Shown piece by piece: positions 7,293 to 15,931 of a DNA stretch of 41,983 bases. Under the pieces are notes generated by a model that did no database searches, was not told the origin of the DNA, and worked only from the letters and a program-made list of their open reading frames with translations. Numbering within the stretch: position 1 is the first letter of the stretch; every line of letters starts with the position of its first letter. A program made the translations under genes and the position numbers. Source of the stretch: Gloeocapsa sp. PCC 73106 (GTDB lineage Bacteria > Cyanobacteriota > Cyanobacteriia > Cyanobacteriales > Gloeocapsaceae); assembly GCF_000332035.1 (NCBI RefSeq), contig NZ_ALVY01000199.1, forward strand, positions 1 to 41,983, given 5' to 3'.

Positions 7293-9206
7293 TTTAAAAC
7301 TCAAAGCATTATCATCGAGTTGAGTAGATACCGTCTTGTATTGTAGCTCTAGACGCAAACCGGGCGTTAATTCCCAAGCGGTAGAAAGAACCAAACCACT
7401 ACCAGTGGAACCCAAGCCATAGCCTAAGCCAACCTCCCAATAACCTCCTAAATCTTTATTGCGGGGGGAGCGATAACGCCAGCCAAAGATAGTTAGATGG
7501 TTGTGTGATTCGGGAGACTCTCGATTTTCGTGATTGACAACTAACCAATGTCCATAACCGGCGTTAGCCAGACGAGAAAGATTATAGTTAAGTTCGGCGC
7601 GTTGGAATACTGCTTGATCGCTATAAACTAGCTCCAAGTGACCAATACGAGAGGTAAAATTCCAGAGAAGTTCTTCTTTTTGATTGAGTTCTACAGTGGC
7701 AATAGTGGCAAAATAATCGTTTTGATAAGATAAACGGACAAGAGTTTGCCAATCATGCTCGTAGTTTTTACCACGCAGGTTCACGTTAAAGCGGGGAAAA
7801 GCTTGCCAATTGAAAACGATGTTTCTTTCGAGGCGATCGCTGCTAAAATTCAAAGTCAAGTTAGATAGGGGTTGATACTGAATATTGCCCTTAGCGTACC
7901 AACCGGGAGTAATAGGTGAATTTAACAGAGATAGACTCACTTGCAGGGGGAGATGGGCGGGTTGATAGAGTAATTCTCCTAATCCTTGAAATGCTTCGTC
8001 ATATCCCAAACTCAAACCCACTGTCAAATCCTCTGTTAAGCCATGACGATAGGTAATACCTCCTTGGAAATCTCCCATTTCTCCTAAAAACCCCTGGTTA
8101 ATACCCAGTGTCTGCTCAATACCACCGGAAATCAGCAAAGCTGAAGCACCTAGGGGCAATTGATTAGACATAGTGGCAAAAGCAACAATTTTTACTTCTG
8201 CTGGTTCGTCTTGAGAGTAAAAAAGTAGTTTATATTTGGTAATTTTGCCCCCAAAAGTTGGAACATCTTCAAAGCGATAATCCCCATGAATACCAGCTAT
8301 GGTTTCGGCGATCGCTTCATCTGAATCAAGCCTAGCTAGTTTTACGATGGTTCCAGGAGTCGTTTGACCTGTTATAGTTCTGCCAATTTGGTCTGCTTGC
8401 AGTCGCTGTCTATGATCAAAATTGTTGGCTATAACTGGACTGAAACCCCACCGCTGAATCGTAGTCAAGCCCAAAAATCTCCCTCTACCCCCTAACCAGG
8501 ATTGGGGTTGTAAACCAATTAAATAATCAGATGACTGGCTTTGATGGAGATATTCTGCTTCATAGAGATAAAGCGATCTTTGGTCGAATATATCGGGTTG
8601 ATAGGTACGAAGGGACCAATCTCCGCCAAAGGCTTTGCCCAGAATCATATTTTCTGTAGCTTTAATTGCAATATTATTAATATTAGAACTGAGTTGATTT
8701 GGTAAACTTACACTTTTGCTAGCTAATGTCTCTTGACGTAAAGCTAACCATTGTGGAGTTAAATTAATGCTATTACTAGTTTGATTTACTTCGCTATTAA
8801 CTGCCAATAAATTTTGCAGTTTGCCTAAAGAAACGACTAAACCTAGTTGGGGATCAATTTGTAACTCTTGTGTTGGAATACGGGTCACTTGAGCAGGCGA
8901 TCGCAATTCCAACTGTTGCTCGTCGACGGGAATTACTTGCAAGTTTAAGGCTTGGGCAACCTGATCGAGAGGTAATAACCAATCGGTATAATTAGATTTT
9001 TCCTTGGATTGAGACCGAACTAAAATATGGGTAGAAATATCTTGTCCAGCCACTAGTAAACCCATGGCAAAAAGTTCAGTTTCTTTGTGTACCTCAACGA
9101 TTGTTTCTGAATGAACCTGAGTTGGTAAAACAATAAGAGTAGAGATACTAAGAGTAAATACCCAAGACAAAAACTGCAACTGTCTGCAGATTTGCTGGCA
9201 AAACAT
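7242..9206 (-). CDS. Usher-like outer-membrane beta-barrel protein
   Basis: 654 residues. The N-terminus has a signal-peptide-like stretch (about 10-33, ending near VHSE). Residues 40-135 resemble a periplasmic usher-type N-domain. A Gly/aromatic-rich region with many amphipathic strands fills 185-654. Around 275-320 a small beta-sandwich-like insert (TTPGTIVKLARL, then GIHGDYRFEDVP) resembles usher plug or carboxypeptidase-regulatory-like domains. The chain ends in Phe, as most outer-membrane barrels do. Fimbrial ushers secrete pilins, but no chaperone or fimbrial subunit gene is nearby, so the secreted partner is unknown. The barrel call is firm; the usher family is tentative. Confidence 0.65.
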   Translation of the reverse strand: MFCQQICRQLQFLSWVFTLSISTLIVLPTQVHSETIVEVHKETELFAMGLLVAGQDISTHILVRSQSKEKSNYTDWLLPLDQVAQALNLQVIPVDEQQLELRSPAQVTRIPTQELQIDPQLGLVVSLGKLQNLLAVNSEVNQTSNSINLTPQWLALRQETLASKSVSLPNQLSSNINNIAIKATENMILGKAFGGDWSLRTYQPDIFDQRSLYLYEAEYLHQSQSSDYLIGLQPQSWLGGRGRFLGLTTIQRWGFSPVIANNFDHRQRLQADQIGRTITGQTTPGTIVKLARLDSDEAIAETIAGIHGDYRFEDVPTFGGKITKYKLLFYSQDEPAEVKIVAFATMSNQLPLGASALLISGGIEQTLGINQGFLGEMGDFQGGITYRHGLTEDLTVGLSLGYDEAFQGLGELLYQPAHLPLQVSLSLLNSPITPGWYAKGNIQYQPLSNLTLNFSSDRLERNIVFNWQAFPRFNVNLRGKNYEHDWQTLVRLSYQNDYFATIATVELNQKEELLWNFTSRIGHLELVYSDQAVFQRAELNYNLSRLANAGYGHWLVVNHENRESPESHNHLTIFGWRYRSPRNKDLGGYWEVGLGYGLGSTGSGLVLSTAWELTPGLRLELQYKTVSTQLDDNALSFKLAPSFDLFSNSRQWRF

Positions 9207-9275
9207 GTGTGTAAAGGAGTACGCTAAAAGTTATTATAGACCCGATAGTAATGATCATTAGTTATCTTTTTGTTA

Positions 9276-9563
9276 ATGAAAGCTCAGATTAGAGATAAGA
9301 TTCTTTATATTGATAGTCAAGATCTCCCGAACTATCAAAAAGGGGGCTCTATCGTGAGAAATAACTATTTTTGGGCGTTGAAATCGATCTCTTGTCATTC
9401 TCCCCGAGGAGGCGATTGGGAGTTTGAGTCAGAGGTTTGGATCGCTTTAGCGCGTATGCTCCTATTTTTTACCCAGTCGGGATACTTGCGCTACGATGAA
9501 ACTAGTTTAGACTTACCAGAAGATACAATCGTACCTGAAGTATTGAGAGATGTTATAGGTTAG
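9276..9563 (+). CDS. Small hypothetical protein
   Basis: 95 residues from the ATG at 9276; a TTG two codons earlier is less likely. There is no membrane segment or recognisable motif. It is mildly acidic, with NYFWALKSISCHSPRGGDW in the middle and a C-terminal segment TSLDLPEDTIVPEVLRDVIG. It lies alone between the divergent outer-membrane gene and the convergent DUF5615/DUF433 pair. I do not recognise the family. Confidence 0.5.
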   Translation: MKAQIRDKILYIDSQDLPNYQKGGSIVRNNYFWALKSISCHSPRGGDWEFESEVWIALARMLLFFTQSGYLRYDETSLDLPEDTIVPEVLRDVIG

Positions 9564-9578
9564 TATGCTGATAATCTC

Positions 9579-9938
9579 TCAAAAGTTCCAGTGGTTGAGA
9601 GCAATAAATTGGTTAACTAAGAGTATATTAGCGGTTTCTAGGTTAGCGATCGCTTTGACGATACCAGCATAGCTTAGGTTTTTTAAGCAGTCATTATTTT
9701 CACAGATTACTAGTATACCTGAATGGTTCGAGTTAGCAAGATGAAGCGCTTGAAAGTCATCATAGTTACGAGTTAATATAATACGGTTTTCCCTCTGACC
9801 GTAACCAAAAACAATTCCATCAGGTTGTCCTGATAGGTTTGTCTCGTTAACCGTGATGACATCATGAGTAGCTTTCTTGAGCAGAATAATTAGCAATTTT
9901 GCTTGAGAATCTTCATCAATAAGTAGTCTTAGGCTCAA
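9579..9938 (-). CDS. DUF5615 PIN-like toxin
   Basis: 119 residues. The N-terminal LLIDEDSQ carries the acidic residues typical of the DUF5615 PIN-like fold; ILTRNYDDF (about 54-62) holds the second conserved Asp pair. PIN-like proteins are usually metal-dependent RNases acting as toxins. The start is a TTG at 9936-9938 rather than ATG. It is supported by AAGGAG six bases upstream and by its overlap with the 3' end of the antitoxin gene. The 23-nt overlap implies coupled translation. Partner: the DUF433 protein encoded immediately upstream. Confidence 0.82.
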   Translation of the reverse strand: MSLRLLIDEDSQAKLLIILLKKATHDVITVNETNLSGQPDGIVFGYGQRENRIILTRNYDDFQALHLANSNHSGILVICENNDCLKNLSYAGIVKAIANLETANILLVNQFIALNHWNF

Positions 9939-10299
9939 GGATGACTCCTTTTTCTGCTAATAGCTTTTGACCTTCATTTGCTTCCTGTTTCAAAAGCTCT
10001 TGATGAGTTTGACAATATTCAATGACTTCGTCAATAGCAGCTAAGGGTAGTTCCCAATTATCTGCGGCTTCTTCTAGGCTCATCTGATTCACAATTAGAT
10101 CTGAATAAATAACAGAGGCTTTAATTCTTTTTCCTTTGAGATAAAGCTGTTTTCGCCAAGAGTGAGGACGTTCTTCCAAATATTGCCATTGAGTTTGAGA
10201 GCCCTGTGGCAAAAGAGAGTCAACAAAGTTCAACACTTCTTGTTGTAAAGGAGGAGTCAAAGTCCGCCACTTGTTCAGTAGAAGTTGTTCTGTGTTCAT
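9916..10299 (-). CDS. DUF433-type antitoxin
   Basis: 127 residues. Residues 5-30 (LLLNKWRTLTPPLQQEVLNF) resemble the DUF2281 helix found in other antitoxins. Residues 60-105 match DUF433, a winged or HTH-like DNA-binding domain: VNQMSLEEAADNWELPLAAI followed by DEVIEYCQTHQEL. DUF433 proteins pair with DUF5615 toxins as type II toxin-antitoxin modules, with the antitoxin gene first, as here. It overlaps the toxin gene by 23 nt. Autoregulation of the promoter upstream of 10299 is expected but no operator was recognised. Confidence 0.8.
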   Translation of the reverse strand: MNTEQLLLNKWRTLTPPLQQEVLNFVDSLLPQGSQTQWQYLEERPHSWRKQLYLKGKRIKASVIYSDLIVNQMSLEEAADNWELPLAAIDEVIEYCQTHQELLKQEANEGQKLLAEKGVILEPKTTY

Positions 10300-10364
10300 T
10301 TTCTTTTGAGTTGATTCGTATTTTAGCTGACTGGGTCAACTTGTAATACTATTATAGTAAGTAC

Positions 10365-11174
10365 TTAGATAACTTGGATGTTTTGGAATGCTAACTCGGG
10401 TGCGCCTTGGAGAATGGCTAACTGAGTTAACTCGATGTCGTTTTCGCGATCGATAAAGGCGAGATCTCCGTCTCTGGTTGCGTAGACGACACCACGTCTA
10501 AAGTTATTATCCAGGTCATCTAAGTTGGGAATTGTGATAAATTCATCCCGTGTCAGGGTACCAAAACTTGACTCAGACAGGAGAATAAAATCAGCCATGG
10601 GGTCAAAATCTACAATTTCGTCGACTCCGTGATTGACGTTGTTGAATTGGAAGCGATCTCTTCCCGCACCTCCAGTTAACTCGTCGTTTTTCTGTCCCCC
10701 GACTAGGATATCATTACCATCGCCGCCAAAGAGTCTATCTATACCTCTACCCCCGTCTAGAGTGTCATTTCCTGCTTCACCTTCGAGTCTATTTCTCACT
10801 CGATTACCTCGGAGAGAATTATTGAGGTTATTACCGGTACCGTTGATACGTAAATTACCGGCTAAGGTGAGATTTTCCAGATTTCTTCCCAGAGTCCAGT
10901 CTATGGAAGATTGTACCGTATCGTTCCCTGCGTTGGCTTCTTCTTCGATAACGTCATCTTCGGTATTAACTCTGTACAAGTCATTCCCCACACCCCCTAT
11001 CAGAGTATCATCACCATCTGCACCGTCTAGGGTATCGTTATTGCCTAAACCCTCTATGGTGTCATCTAAATCTGAACCTACTAGAATATCAGCTCTATCA
11101 GTGCCAATGATGGGGGTAGTTATTTCTACCGCACCGATATCAACTCGGCGATTGGAAATGCGCGGCGCACCTCT
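10365..11174 (-). pseudogene. C-terminal remnant of a calcium-binding-repeat surface protein
   Basis: The frame is open from about 11174 to the stop at 10365. It begins [17 protein letters not shown], the usual end of a choice-of-anchor Q/CSLREA parallel-beta region. RTX-like nonapeptides follow ([20 protein letters not shown] and others) and then a C-terminal domain without an obvious anchor. Such repeats bind Ca2+ and mark proteins secreted by type I systems or exposed on the surface. There is no start codon; translation from 10991 would be artificial. The upstream half of the gene continues beyond an IS630-family fragment at 11600-12073. The middle of the gene is missing. Confidence 0.8.
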
Positions 11175-11593
11175 TGGTTATATGGATTAGTAGAACCCAC
11201 AAGTGGAGAAAGCTTTTTTTATGAATTTTGTCATTTAGATAGTATTTGTTTTGAAAAATATTTAGAGTTATTTGCTGAAAAATATCCTCAAGATTTACAT
11301 ATAATTCAGTTAGATAATGGTAGTTTTCATCAAACTTTAAACTTGTCTATACCAGACAATATAATCTTATTATTTCAGCCCCCTTATACTCCTCAAGTTA
11401 ATCCAATAGAAATATTTTGGAAAGAGCTAAAAAAATTAATGAAATGGGAAATATTTGATTATTTAGAGGAATTAAGATTAAAACTAAGTAAAAAATTAGA
11501 AAAATTAACACCATTAATGATTCAATCTGTTACGGGTTTGGACTTTATTCTTGAGTCTTTATTTAGTACTATTATACCGCAAAGTTGATAAAT
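11175..11593 (+). mobile_element. IS630-family transposase fragment inserted in a surface-protein gene
   Basis: The frame at 11175-11588 reads [18 protein letters not shown] onwards, then QLDNGSFHQ with the second catalytic Asp of the DDE/D triad. Next comes LLFQPPYTPQVNPIEIFW with the third acidic residue, typical of IS630/Tc1-mariner. The N-terminal domain and first catalytic Asp are absent, so it cannot encode an active transposase. Bases 11398-11593 match 41788-41983 without gaps at roughly 96 % identity (about eight differences counted by eye), so two copies of one element were lost or truncated here. The frame start is not preserved. Confidence 0.85.
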
Positions 11594-11599
11594 CTTAAG

Positions 11600-12073
11600 T
11601 TAAAAAATATACAATGTATTTTTAGCAATTTTATTTCTATTTGATATAATATTTTCTGCGCCTGGTCCGATAATAATTAAATCATCACTGATAGATAACT
11701 CCGCACCTTCAGTTAAAGTAATAACCCCATTTAAGTTAGAAGCAAACTCAATTGTATCCTCTCCCTCTCTAACATTGGCTTGGTTAATAGCATCCCTGAG
11801 GGAAACTCCACCAGTGTTAATCCCATCATTTTCATCGTCGAGAGTATTAACGACAAATTCTACTAATACTTCTGTGTAAGCTTCTCTTGCTGTTTCACTA
11901 AAAGGTATAGATGTAGTAATATTACCCTGTGTTTTATCTAATTCCCAATTACCACCTTTAGCTGTGTTTCCCACAAGGGTGGAAGAAGCTGCGATCGCAC
12001 TTCCGGTTATCTGGTGCAACTTACTGAGTAATTCTGCTCCTGCGTCTCCTGCGCCCACTTGACAACCATATTC
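11600..12073 (-). pseudogene. N-terminal-side remnant of the DUF4347/CSLREA surface protein
   Basis: Reading leftward the frame opens EYGCQVGAGDAGAELLSKL, then GSAIAASSTLVGNTAKGG and NWELDKTQG, the C-terminal half of a DUF4347 domain. It continues into VSLRDAINQAN, the CSLREA/right-handed-helix start. Upstream, a TGA at 12074-12076 closes the frame exactly where the A/G-rich repeat begins, so the protein's N-terminus has been lost. Downstream the homology fades into IS630-derived DNA near 11640. It is the other half of the gene whose C-terminus is at 10365-11174. Confidence 0.75.
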
Positions 12074-12075
12074 TC

Positions 12076-12160
12076 ATTTAAGGGGGAAGGGGAAAGGTTT
12101 AATCTAACTCCGAACTCCGTTTAACCTAACACCTAAAACCTAACACCTTGAACCTTCTTC
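12076..12160. repeat. Dispersed purine-rich intergenic repeat, copy at pseudogene breakpoint
   Basis: It starts with TTAAGGGGGAAGGGGAAAGG and continues with AAAGGTTTAATCTA (12093-12106) and CTAAAACCTAACACCT (12133-12148), both inverted relative to 3673-3699. Internally the unit GGTGTTAGGTT occurs twice on the complement. It sits exactly at the point where the DUF4347 frame is broken. Confidence 0.6.
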
Positions 12161-12195
12161 GTACTGCTATAGTTACTTGTACTTACAGAGGTTGT

Positions 12196-12891
12196 CTATG
12201 CTTCTGGATCTATTCCTAACGCTCTAAGTTGAGCGGCTAGTCTTTCGGCTCGTTCTCGCTCTTGTTGGACTAATTTTTGACTTTGTTGGGTTCTTTCTCG
12301 CTGTTGTATCACTTCTTCTGGTGTGAGGATTAACTTTTCTGACGGACTAAAATAGCGTAGTTCTCTCTCTACTACCCCTAGGTATAAATCCAATTGGTCG
12401 CTTCGCAGTTTTCCCTCTGCTGTTGGTGTTATTTCTTGATATTTGCCGTTAATTAAGACAAATCCTTTTAATTCTAAACTTTTTAGATCGAACCAAAAGT
12501 ATTCAGGTGTGCGAAATATATCTTGATAAATCTGTTTTTTTTCGCCTTTGTCAATCTTGGCGGTGGTTTCTGAGAGAAGTTCGATAATTAGATTGGGATA
12601 TTTTCCTTCCTCTTCCCAAACTATCCAACCTTCTCGGGTCCAGTCTAAAGTGGTACCAGTTACTACAAAGAAGTCAGGACCGGGGAAGTCTTTGGGTTTT
12701 TTCTGACTGGAGCTATAGTAGATAGTTAAGTTTGCCGAAACGAAGTAATCTTGTCGCTCTCGCCATAACCATTTAAGAGATTGAATTAACAACATTATTT
12801 GTTGTAGATGCAGATTATTCTCCCAGGGTGGTTCATCGCTCCAAAATTCTCCGGTGGGGAAGGCGATCTTTGGTTGGGTAGTGATAGTCAT
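12196..12891 (-). CDS. Uma2-family (DUF820) endonuclease-like protein, copy 2
   Basis: 231 residues. Uma2 proteins have a PD-(D/E)XK nuclease fold. The core motifs are visible as GPDFFVV (about 71-77), NLIIELLSETTAKIDKGEKK (Glu and Lys of the active site) and QIYQDIFRTPEYFWFD. A charged coiled-coil tail (about 190-231, RERTQQSQKLVQQERERAER) ends LRALGIDPEA. It is a close duplicate of the gene immediately upstream, differing mainly in the tail. Uma2 families are expanded in cyanobacteria; their role is unknown and both defence and mobile-element origins have been suggested. Start ATG; 13 nt separate the pair. Confidence 0.85.
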   Translation of the reverse strand: MTITTQPKIAFPTGEFWSDEPPWENNLHLQQIMLLIQSLKWLWRERQDYFVSANLTIYYSSSQKKPKDFPGPDFFVVTGTTLDWTREGWIVWEEEGKYPNLIIELLSETTAKIDKGEKKQIYQDIFRTPEYFWFDLKSLELKGFVLINGKYQEITPTAEGKLRSDQLDLYLGVVERELRYFSPSEKLILTPEEVIQQRERTQQSQKLVQQERERAERLAAQLRALGIDPEA

Positions 12892-12904
12892 AATCTGAGG
12901 TTCT

Positions 12905-13624
12905 CTATGCTTCTGGATCTATTCCTAACGCTCTGAGTCGAGCTGCTAGTCTTTCAGATTTTTCTCGCTCTTGCTGGGCTCTTTCTTCGGCTTGTTGGGC
13001 TCTTTCTTCAGCTTGTTGGGCTCTTTCTCGCTCTCGTATCGCTTCTTCTTCTGATGTGGGGATTAACTCTCCTGATGGACTGAAATAGCGCAGTTGTCTA
13101 TCTACTATCCCTAGGTATAAATCTAATTGCTTGCTTTGCAGTTGTCCTGCTGCTGTTGTAGTTATTTCTTGATATTTGCCGCTAATTAGAGCAAATCCCT
13201 TTAATTCTAAACTTTCTGGATCGAACCAAAAGTATTCGGGTGTACGAAAAATATCTTGATAAATCTGTTTTTTTTCGCCTTTGTCAATCTTGGCGGTGGT
13301 TTTTGAGAGAATTTCGATAATTAGATTGGGATATTTTCCTTCTTCTTTCCACACTACCCAACTTCCTCGGGTCCAGTCTAAAGTGGTACCAGTTACTACA
13401 AAGAAGTCAGGACCGCGAAAATCTTCGGATTTTTTCTGATGGGGACTATAGTAGATAGTTAAGTTTCCCGAAACGAAGTAATCTTGTCGCTCTCGCCATA
13501 ACCATTTAAGAGATTGAATTAACAACAGAATTTGTTGCAGGTGTAAGTTACTCTCCAAGGGTGGTTCATCGCTCCAAAATGGTCCGGTGGGGTAAACTAT
13601 CTTTGGTTGGGTAGTGATAGTCAT
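12905..13624 (-). CDS. Uma2-family (DUF820) endonuclease-like protein, copy 1
   Basis: 239 residues, upstream twin of the preceding gene. It has the same PD-(D/E)XK core: GPDFFVV, NLIIEILSKTTAKIDKGEKK and YQDIFRTPEYFWFD. The tail differs by an expanded AQQAEER heptad repeat (three units, residues about 198-218) encoded by a 21-bp tandem DNA repeat. Both proteins end in the identical LRALGIDPEA. The strong similarity implies a recent tandem duplication followed by tail divergence. Co-transcribed with its twin from a promoter upstream of 13624, where the purine-rich repeat lies. Confidence 0.85.
   Translation of the reverse strand: MTITTQPKIVYPTGPFWSDEPPLESNLHLQQILLLIQSLKWLWRERQDYFVSGNLTIYYSPHQKKSEDFRGPDFFVVTGTTLDWTRGSWVVWKEEGKYPNLIIEILSKTTAKIDKGEKKQIYQDIFRTPEYFWFDPESLELKGFALISGKYQEITTTAAGQLQSKQLDLYLGIVDRQLRYFSPSGELIPTSEEEAIRERERAQQAEERAQQAEERAQQEREKSERLAARLRALGIDPEA
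12971..13033 (-). repeat. 21-bp tandem repeat (three units) in a Uma2 coiled-coil tail
   Basis: Three 21-nt units with the core TTGTTGGGCTCTTTCTTC on the plus strand encode AQQAEER on the minus strand. The units are in frame and differ by a few bases, the last being the most divergent. This is coding repeat expansion, not a CRISPR array. Confidence 0.8.
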
Positions 13625-13640
13625 AAGCTCTAGCGCTAAG

Positions 13641-13682
13641 CGCAGGGTAAGGGATCTTAAAGGGGAAGGGGGAAGGGAGAAT
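13641..13682. repeat. Dispersed purine-rich intergenic repeat
   Basis: AAGGGATCTTAA (13649-13660) followed by GGGGAAGGGGGAAGGGAGAA. The same AAGGGATCTTAA plus G/A tract occurs at 32091-32102. It lies between the Uma2 pair and the divergent cyclophilin gene; no other element was recognised in this 148-bp gap apart from the AAGGAGA ribosome site of the cyclophilin gene. Confidence 0.55.
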
Positions 13683-13772
13683 ACTACTGTCAGTATAGAT
13701 CAAAATTCCTTGGAGTTTGAACCCTTGTCACCGATACTAGAAAATGGGTACAAAATAAGGAGATAAATTTTC

Positions 13773-14864
13773 ATGAAGCTAGTAGTCAAACTAGGCAAAG
13801 CAATAGCGATCGCCCTCTGTATAATTATCTTTTCAGTAAGTGTAAAAGCTGAAGCAACTCCGGTACAAATCAGTATGTTAGCCCAAGGAGACGCTATTAC
13901 CGATCCTAACTCTCTGTTGAGGTATTCTCTCCCTATTGAGAATCAGCAAGTTAGGAGACTACAAAAGGATATCGAAGAATTGTCCCAGTATCTACGCAGC
14001 AAAAGATGGGGACCAATCCAGAGTAATCTTAAAGACGCTTATTCAGTCACGACTTATGGTAGACAAGCATTGCTCTCAAGCGTACCTACCGAAATTCAGC
14101 CCCAAGCAGAAGCGATCGCTCAGACAATTACGGAGCAAATCACCGAACTACAAGCTTTAGCTGGTACCAAAGACAAAGAAAAAGTTTGGGAAAAACGTGG
14201 AGAAACTCTCAATCAAATTACCGAATTGCAGGATTTGATGGTTCAGGGATTTCCTTTTGAAGTTCCAGAAGAATATAGTAATTTACCCCAACTCAAAGGA
14301 CGAGCCACTGTAGTTCTAGAAACTACCCAAGGACTAATGACGGTGGTAGTAGATGGTTATAGCGCTCCTGTCAACGCGGGTAACTTCGTAGATTTGGTAC
14401 AAAGAGGCTTTTACAACGGTCTAAATTTTATGCGCAATCAAAGCGATTTTGTGGTACAGTTTGGCAAACCTGAAAAAGAAGACGGATTTATTGACCCCAA
14501 AACCAAGGAATATCGCGCCATACCCCTAGAATACTTAATCAAGGGTGATCCTTTACCTACCTATGGTTTAACGATAGAAGATGCGGGTATTTACCTAGCT
14601 GATTTAGCTCTTCCCTTCAGTGCTTATGGTACTCTGGCTTTAGCTCGTCCTGAAAATGATCCTAATGGGGGTTCTTCTCAGGTATTCTTCTTTAAATTTG
14701 ATAATGAAATCACCCCTCCAGGTTTTAATCTGATGGATGGACGCTATTCTGTCTTTGGATACCTGGTAGAAGGAAAAGAAATTTTAGGTAATTTAACTCC
14801 AGAAGATAAAATTATTAGCGCTAAAGTAGTGCAAGGTTTGGAGAACTTGGTGCAACCAACCTAA
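13773..14864 (+). CDS. Lumenal cyclophilin-type peptidyl-prolyl isomerase (TLP40/CYP38-like)
   Basis: 363 residues. A signal peptide covers about 1-27 (basic MKLVVKLGK, then AIAIALCIIIFSVSV, cleavage near KAEA). Residues 45-165 form a helical domain typical of the TLP40/CYP38 group. Residues 175-360 are a cyclophilin-like domain (VVLETTQGLMTVVVDGYSAP, NFVDLVQRGFYNGLNF, GSSQVFFFK). In plants this protein supports photosystem II assembly in the thylakoid lumen. Several isomerase residues differ from canonical cyclophilins, so activity may be low. Good AAGGAGA site before the ATG. thiL follows 2 nt after its stop and is presumably co-transcribed. Confidence 0.88.
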   Translation: MKLVVKLGKAIAIALCIIIFSVSVKAEATPVQISMLAQGDAITDPNSLLRYSLPIENQQVRRLQKDIEELSQYLRSKRWGPIQSNLKDAYSVTTYGRQALLSSVPTEIQPQAEAIAQTITEQITELQALAGTKDKEKVWEKRGETLNQITELQDLMVQGFPFEVPEEYSNLPQLKGRATVVLETTQGLMTVVVDGYSAPVNAGNFVDLVQRGFYNGLNFMRNQSDFVVQFGKPEKEDGFIDPKTKEYRAIPLEYLIKGDPLPTYGLTIEDAGIYLADLALPFSAYGTLALARPENDPNGGSSQVFFFKFDNEITPPGFNLMDGRYSVFGYLVEGKEILGNLTPEDKIISAKVVQGLENLVQPT

Positions 14865-14866
14865 TC

Positions 14867-15832
14867 ATGGTAACTGTAAGAGAGATTGGCGAACAAGGTT
14901 TATTAGCAAGATTGCAGCGTTTTTGTCCACCGGAACTAGTGGGGGATGATGCTGCTATTTTGAAGGTAGATCCAGAAAAATCCCTAGTTATTACTACCGA
15001 TGTACTAGTAGATGAAGTGCATTTTAGCGATCGCACTACCCCACCTCAAGCGATAGGTTGGAGAGCAGTGGCGGCAAACCTCTCAGATTTAGCAGCCATG
15101 GGCGCTTCACCTATAGGGATTACCGTGGGTTTATCCGTAGGGGGTGATGTAGAAGTGAGTTGGATAGAAGAGGTATATCAGGGAATGAGTGATTGTCTCA
15201 GAGATTATCACGCTCCTATTGTTGGGGGAGATATTTGCTCATCTAAAGTTAGGGCGATCGCTATTACTGCTTTAGGAGAAGTCAAAGGCGATCGTGTTAT
15301 CCGTCGCTCTACAGCTCAACCTGGAGATATAATATTAATCACAGGCGATCATGGAGCTTCTCGCGCAGGGTTAGAATGTCTCTTAAATCCCTTACTAGGA
15401 AACTCTATACCAGAAGTAGATGAGTTAATTAAAGCGCACCAAAAACCTATACCGCGTCTAGATGTGCTTCCCTATTTAGAAGCGATTAACTTACCTATAG
15501 CGGGAATGGATAGTAGCGATGGTTTAGCTGATGCTGTCTTGCAAATCGCTCGAGCTAGTGGGGTAGGAGCTGAAATAGACGCCCAATTACTACCCATCCT
15601 ACCAATTTTACAGCGCCACTTTCCCGAACAAGCCTTAGACTGGACTCTTTACGGTGGTGAAGACTTCGAACTGGTGTTATGTTTACCGGAAAAACTAGGT
15701 CAAGCTTTACAACAATCCCTAGGAAAACCCGCCGCGATTATTGGTAAAATCACCCCAGGGTCAGAAGTAAAATTAGTCGACAGTAATTACACCAGAATCT
15801 TAAGTTTAAAAGAAGGTTTTCAGCATTTTTAA
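14867..15832 (+). CDS. thiL: Thiamine-monophosphate kinase
   Basis: 321 residues, usual ThiL length. It opens VREIGEQGLLARL, with GDDAAIL (acidic metal ligands) near residue 27. LVITTDVLVDEVHF, then ANLSDLAAMGASP and APIVGGDICSS, complete the AIR-synthase-like ATP- and Mg-binding region. GMDSSDGLADAVLQIA and LYGGEDFELVLCLP lie in the C-terminal half. It phosphorylates thiamine phosphate to the active cofactor thiamine diphosphate. It begins 2 nt after the cyclophilin gene; no thiamine riboswitch was seen. Convergent with ligA. Confidence 0.95.
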   Translation: MVTVREIGEQGLLARLQRFCPPELVGDDAAILKVDPEKSLVITTDVLVDEVHFSDRTTPPQAIGWRAVAANLSDLAAMGASPIGITVGLSVGGDVEVSWIEEVYQGMSDCLRDYHAPIVGGDICSSKVRAIAITALGEVKGDRVIRRSTAQPGDIILITGDHGASRAGLECLLNPLLGNSIPEVDELIKAHQKPIPRLDVLPYLEAINLPIAGMDSSDGLADAVLQIARASGVGAEIDAQLLPILPILQRHFPEQALDWTLYGGEDFELVLCLPEKLGQALQQSLGKPAAIIGKITPGSEVKLVDSNYTRILSLKEGFQHF

Positions 15833-15931
15833 ACTTCAGCGAGGACGAATTGCACATTCAGAATTGACAATTGCGTTTGGTTAGTCTCAGACATTTAAAA
15901 CCAGCTTTAAAATTAAATACCCAATTTTATC

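Noticed and set aside
10633-11190. 185-codon plus-strand frame
   Set aside because: Ser/Pro-rich shadow of the calcium-binding repeats on the other strand.
12971-13033. Regular 21-bp repeats suggesting a CRISPR-like array
   Set aside because: Units are contiguous without spacers and encode AQQAEER in frame within a Uma2 protein.
15833-15931. Terminator or small RNA between thiL and ligA
   Set aside because: No stem with a T-run could be found in the convergent gap.
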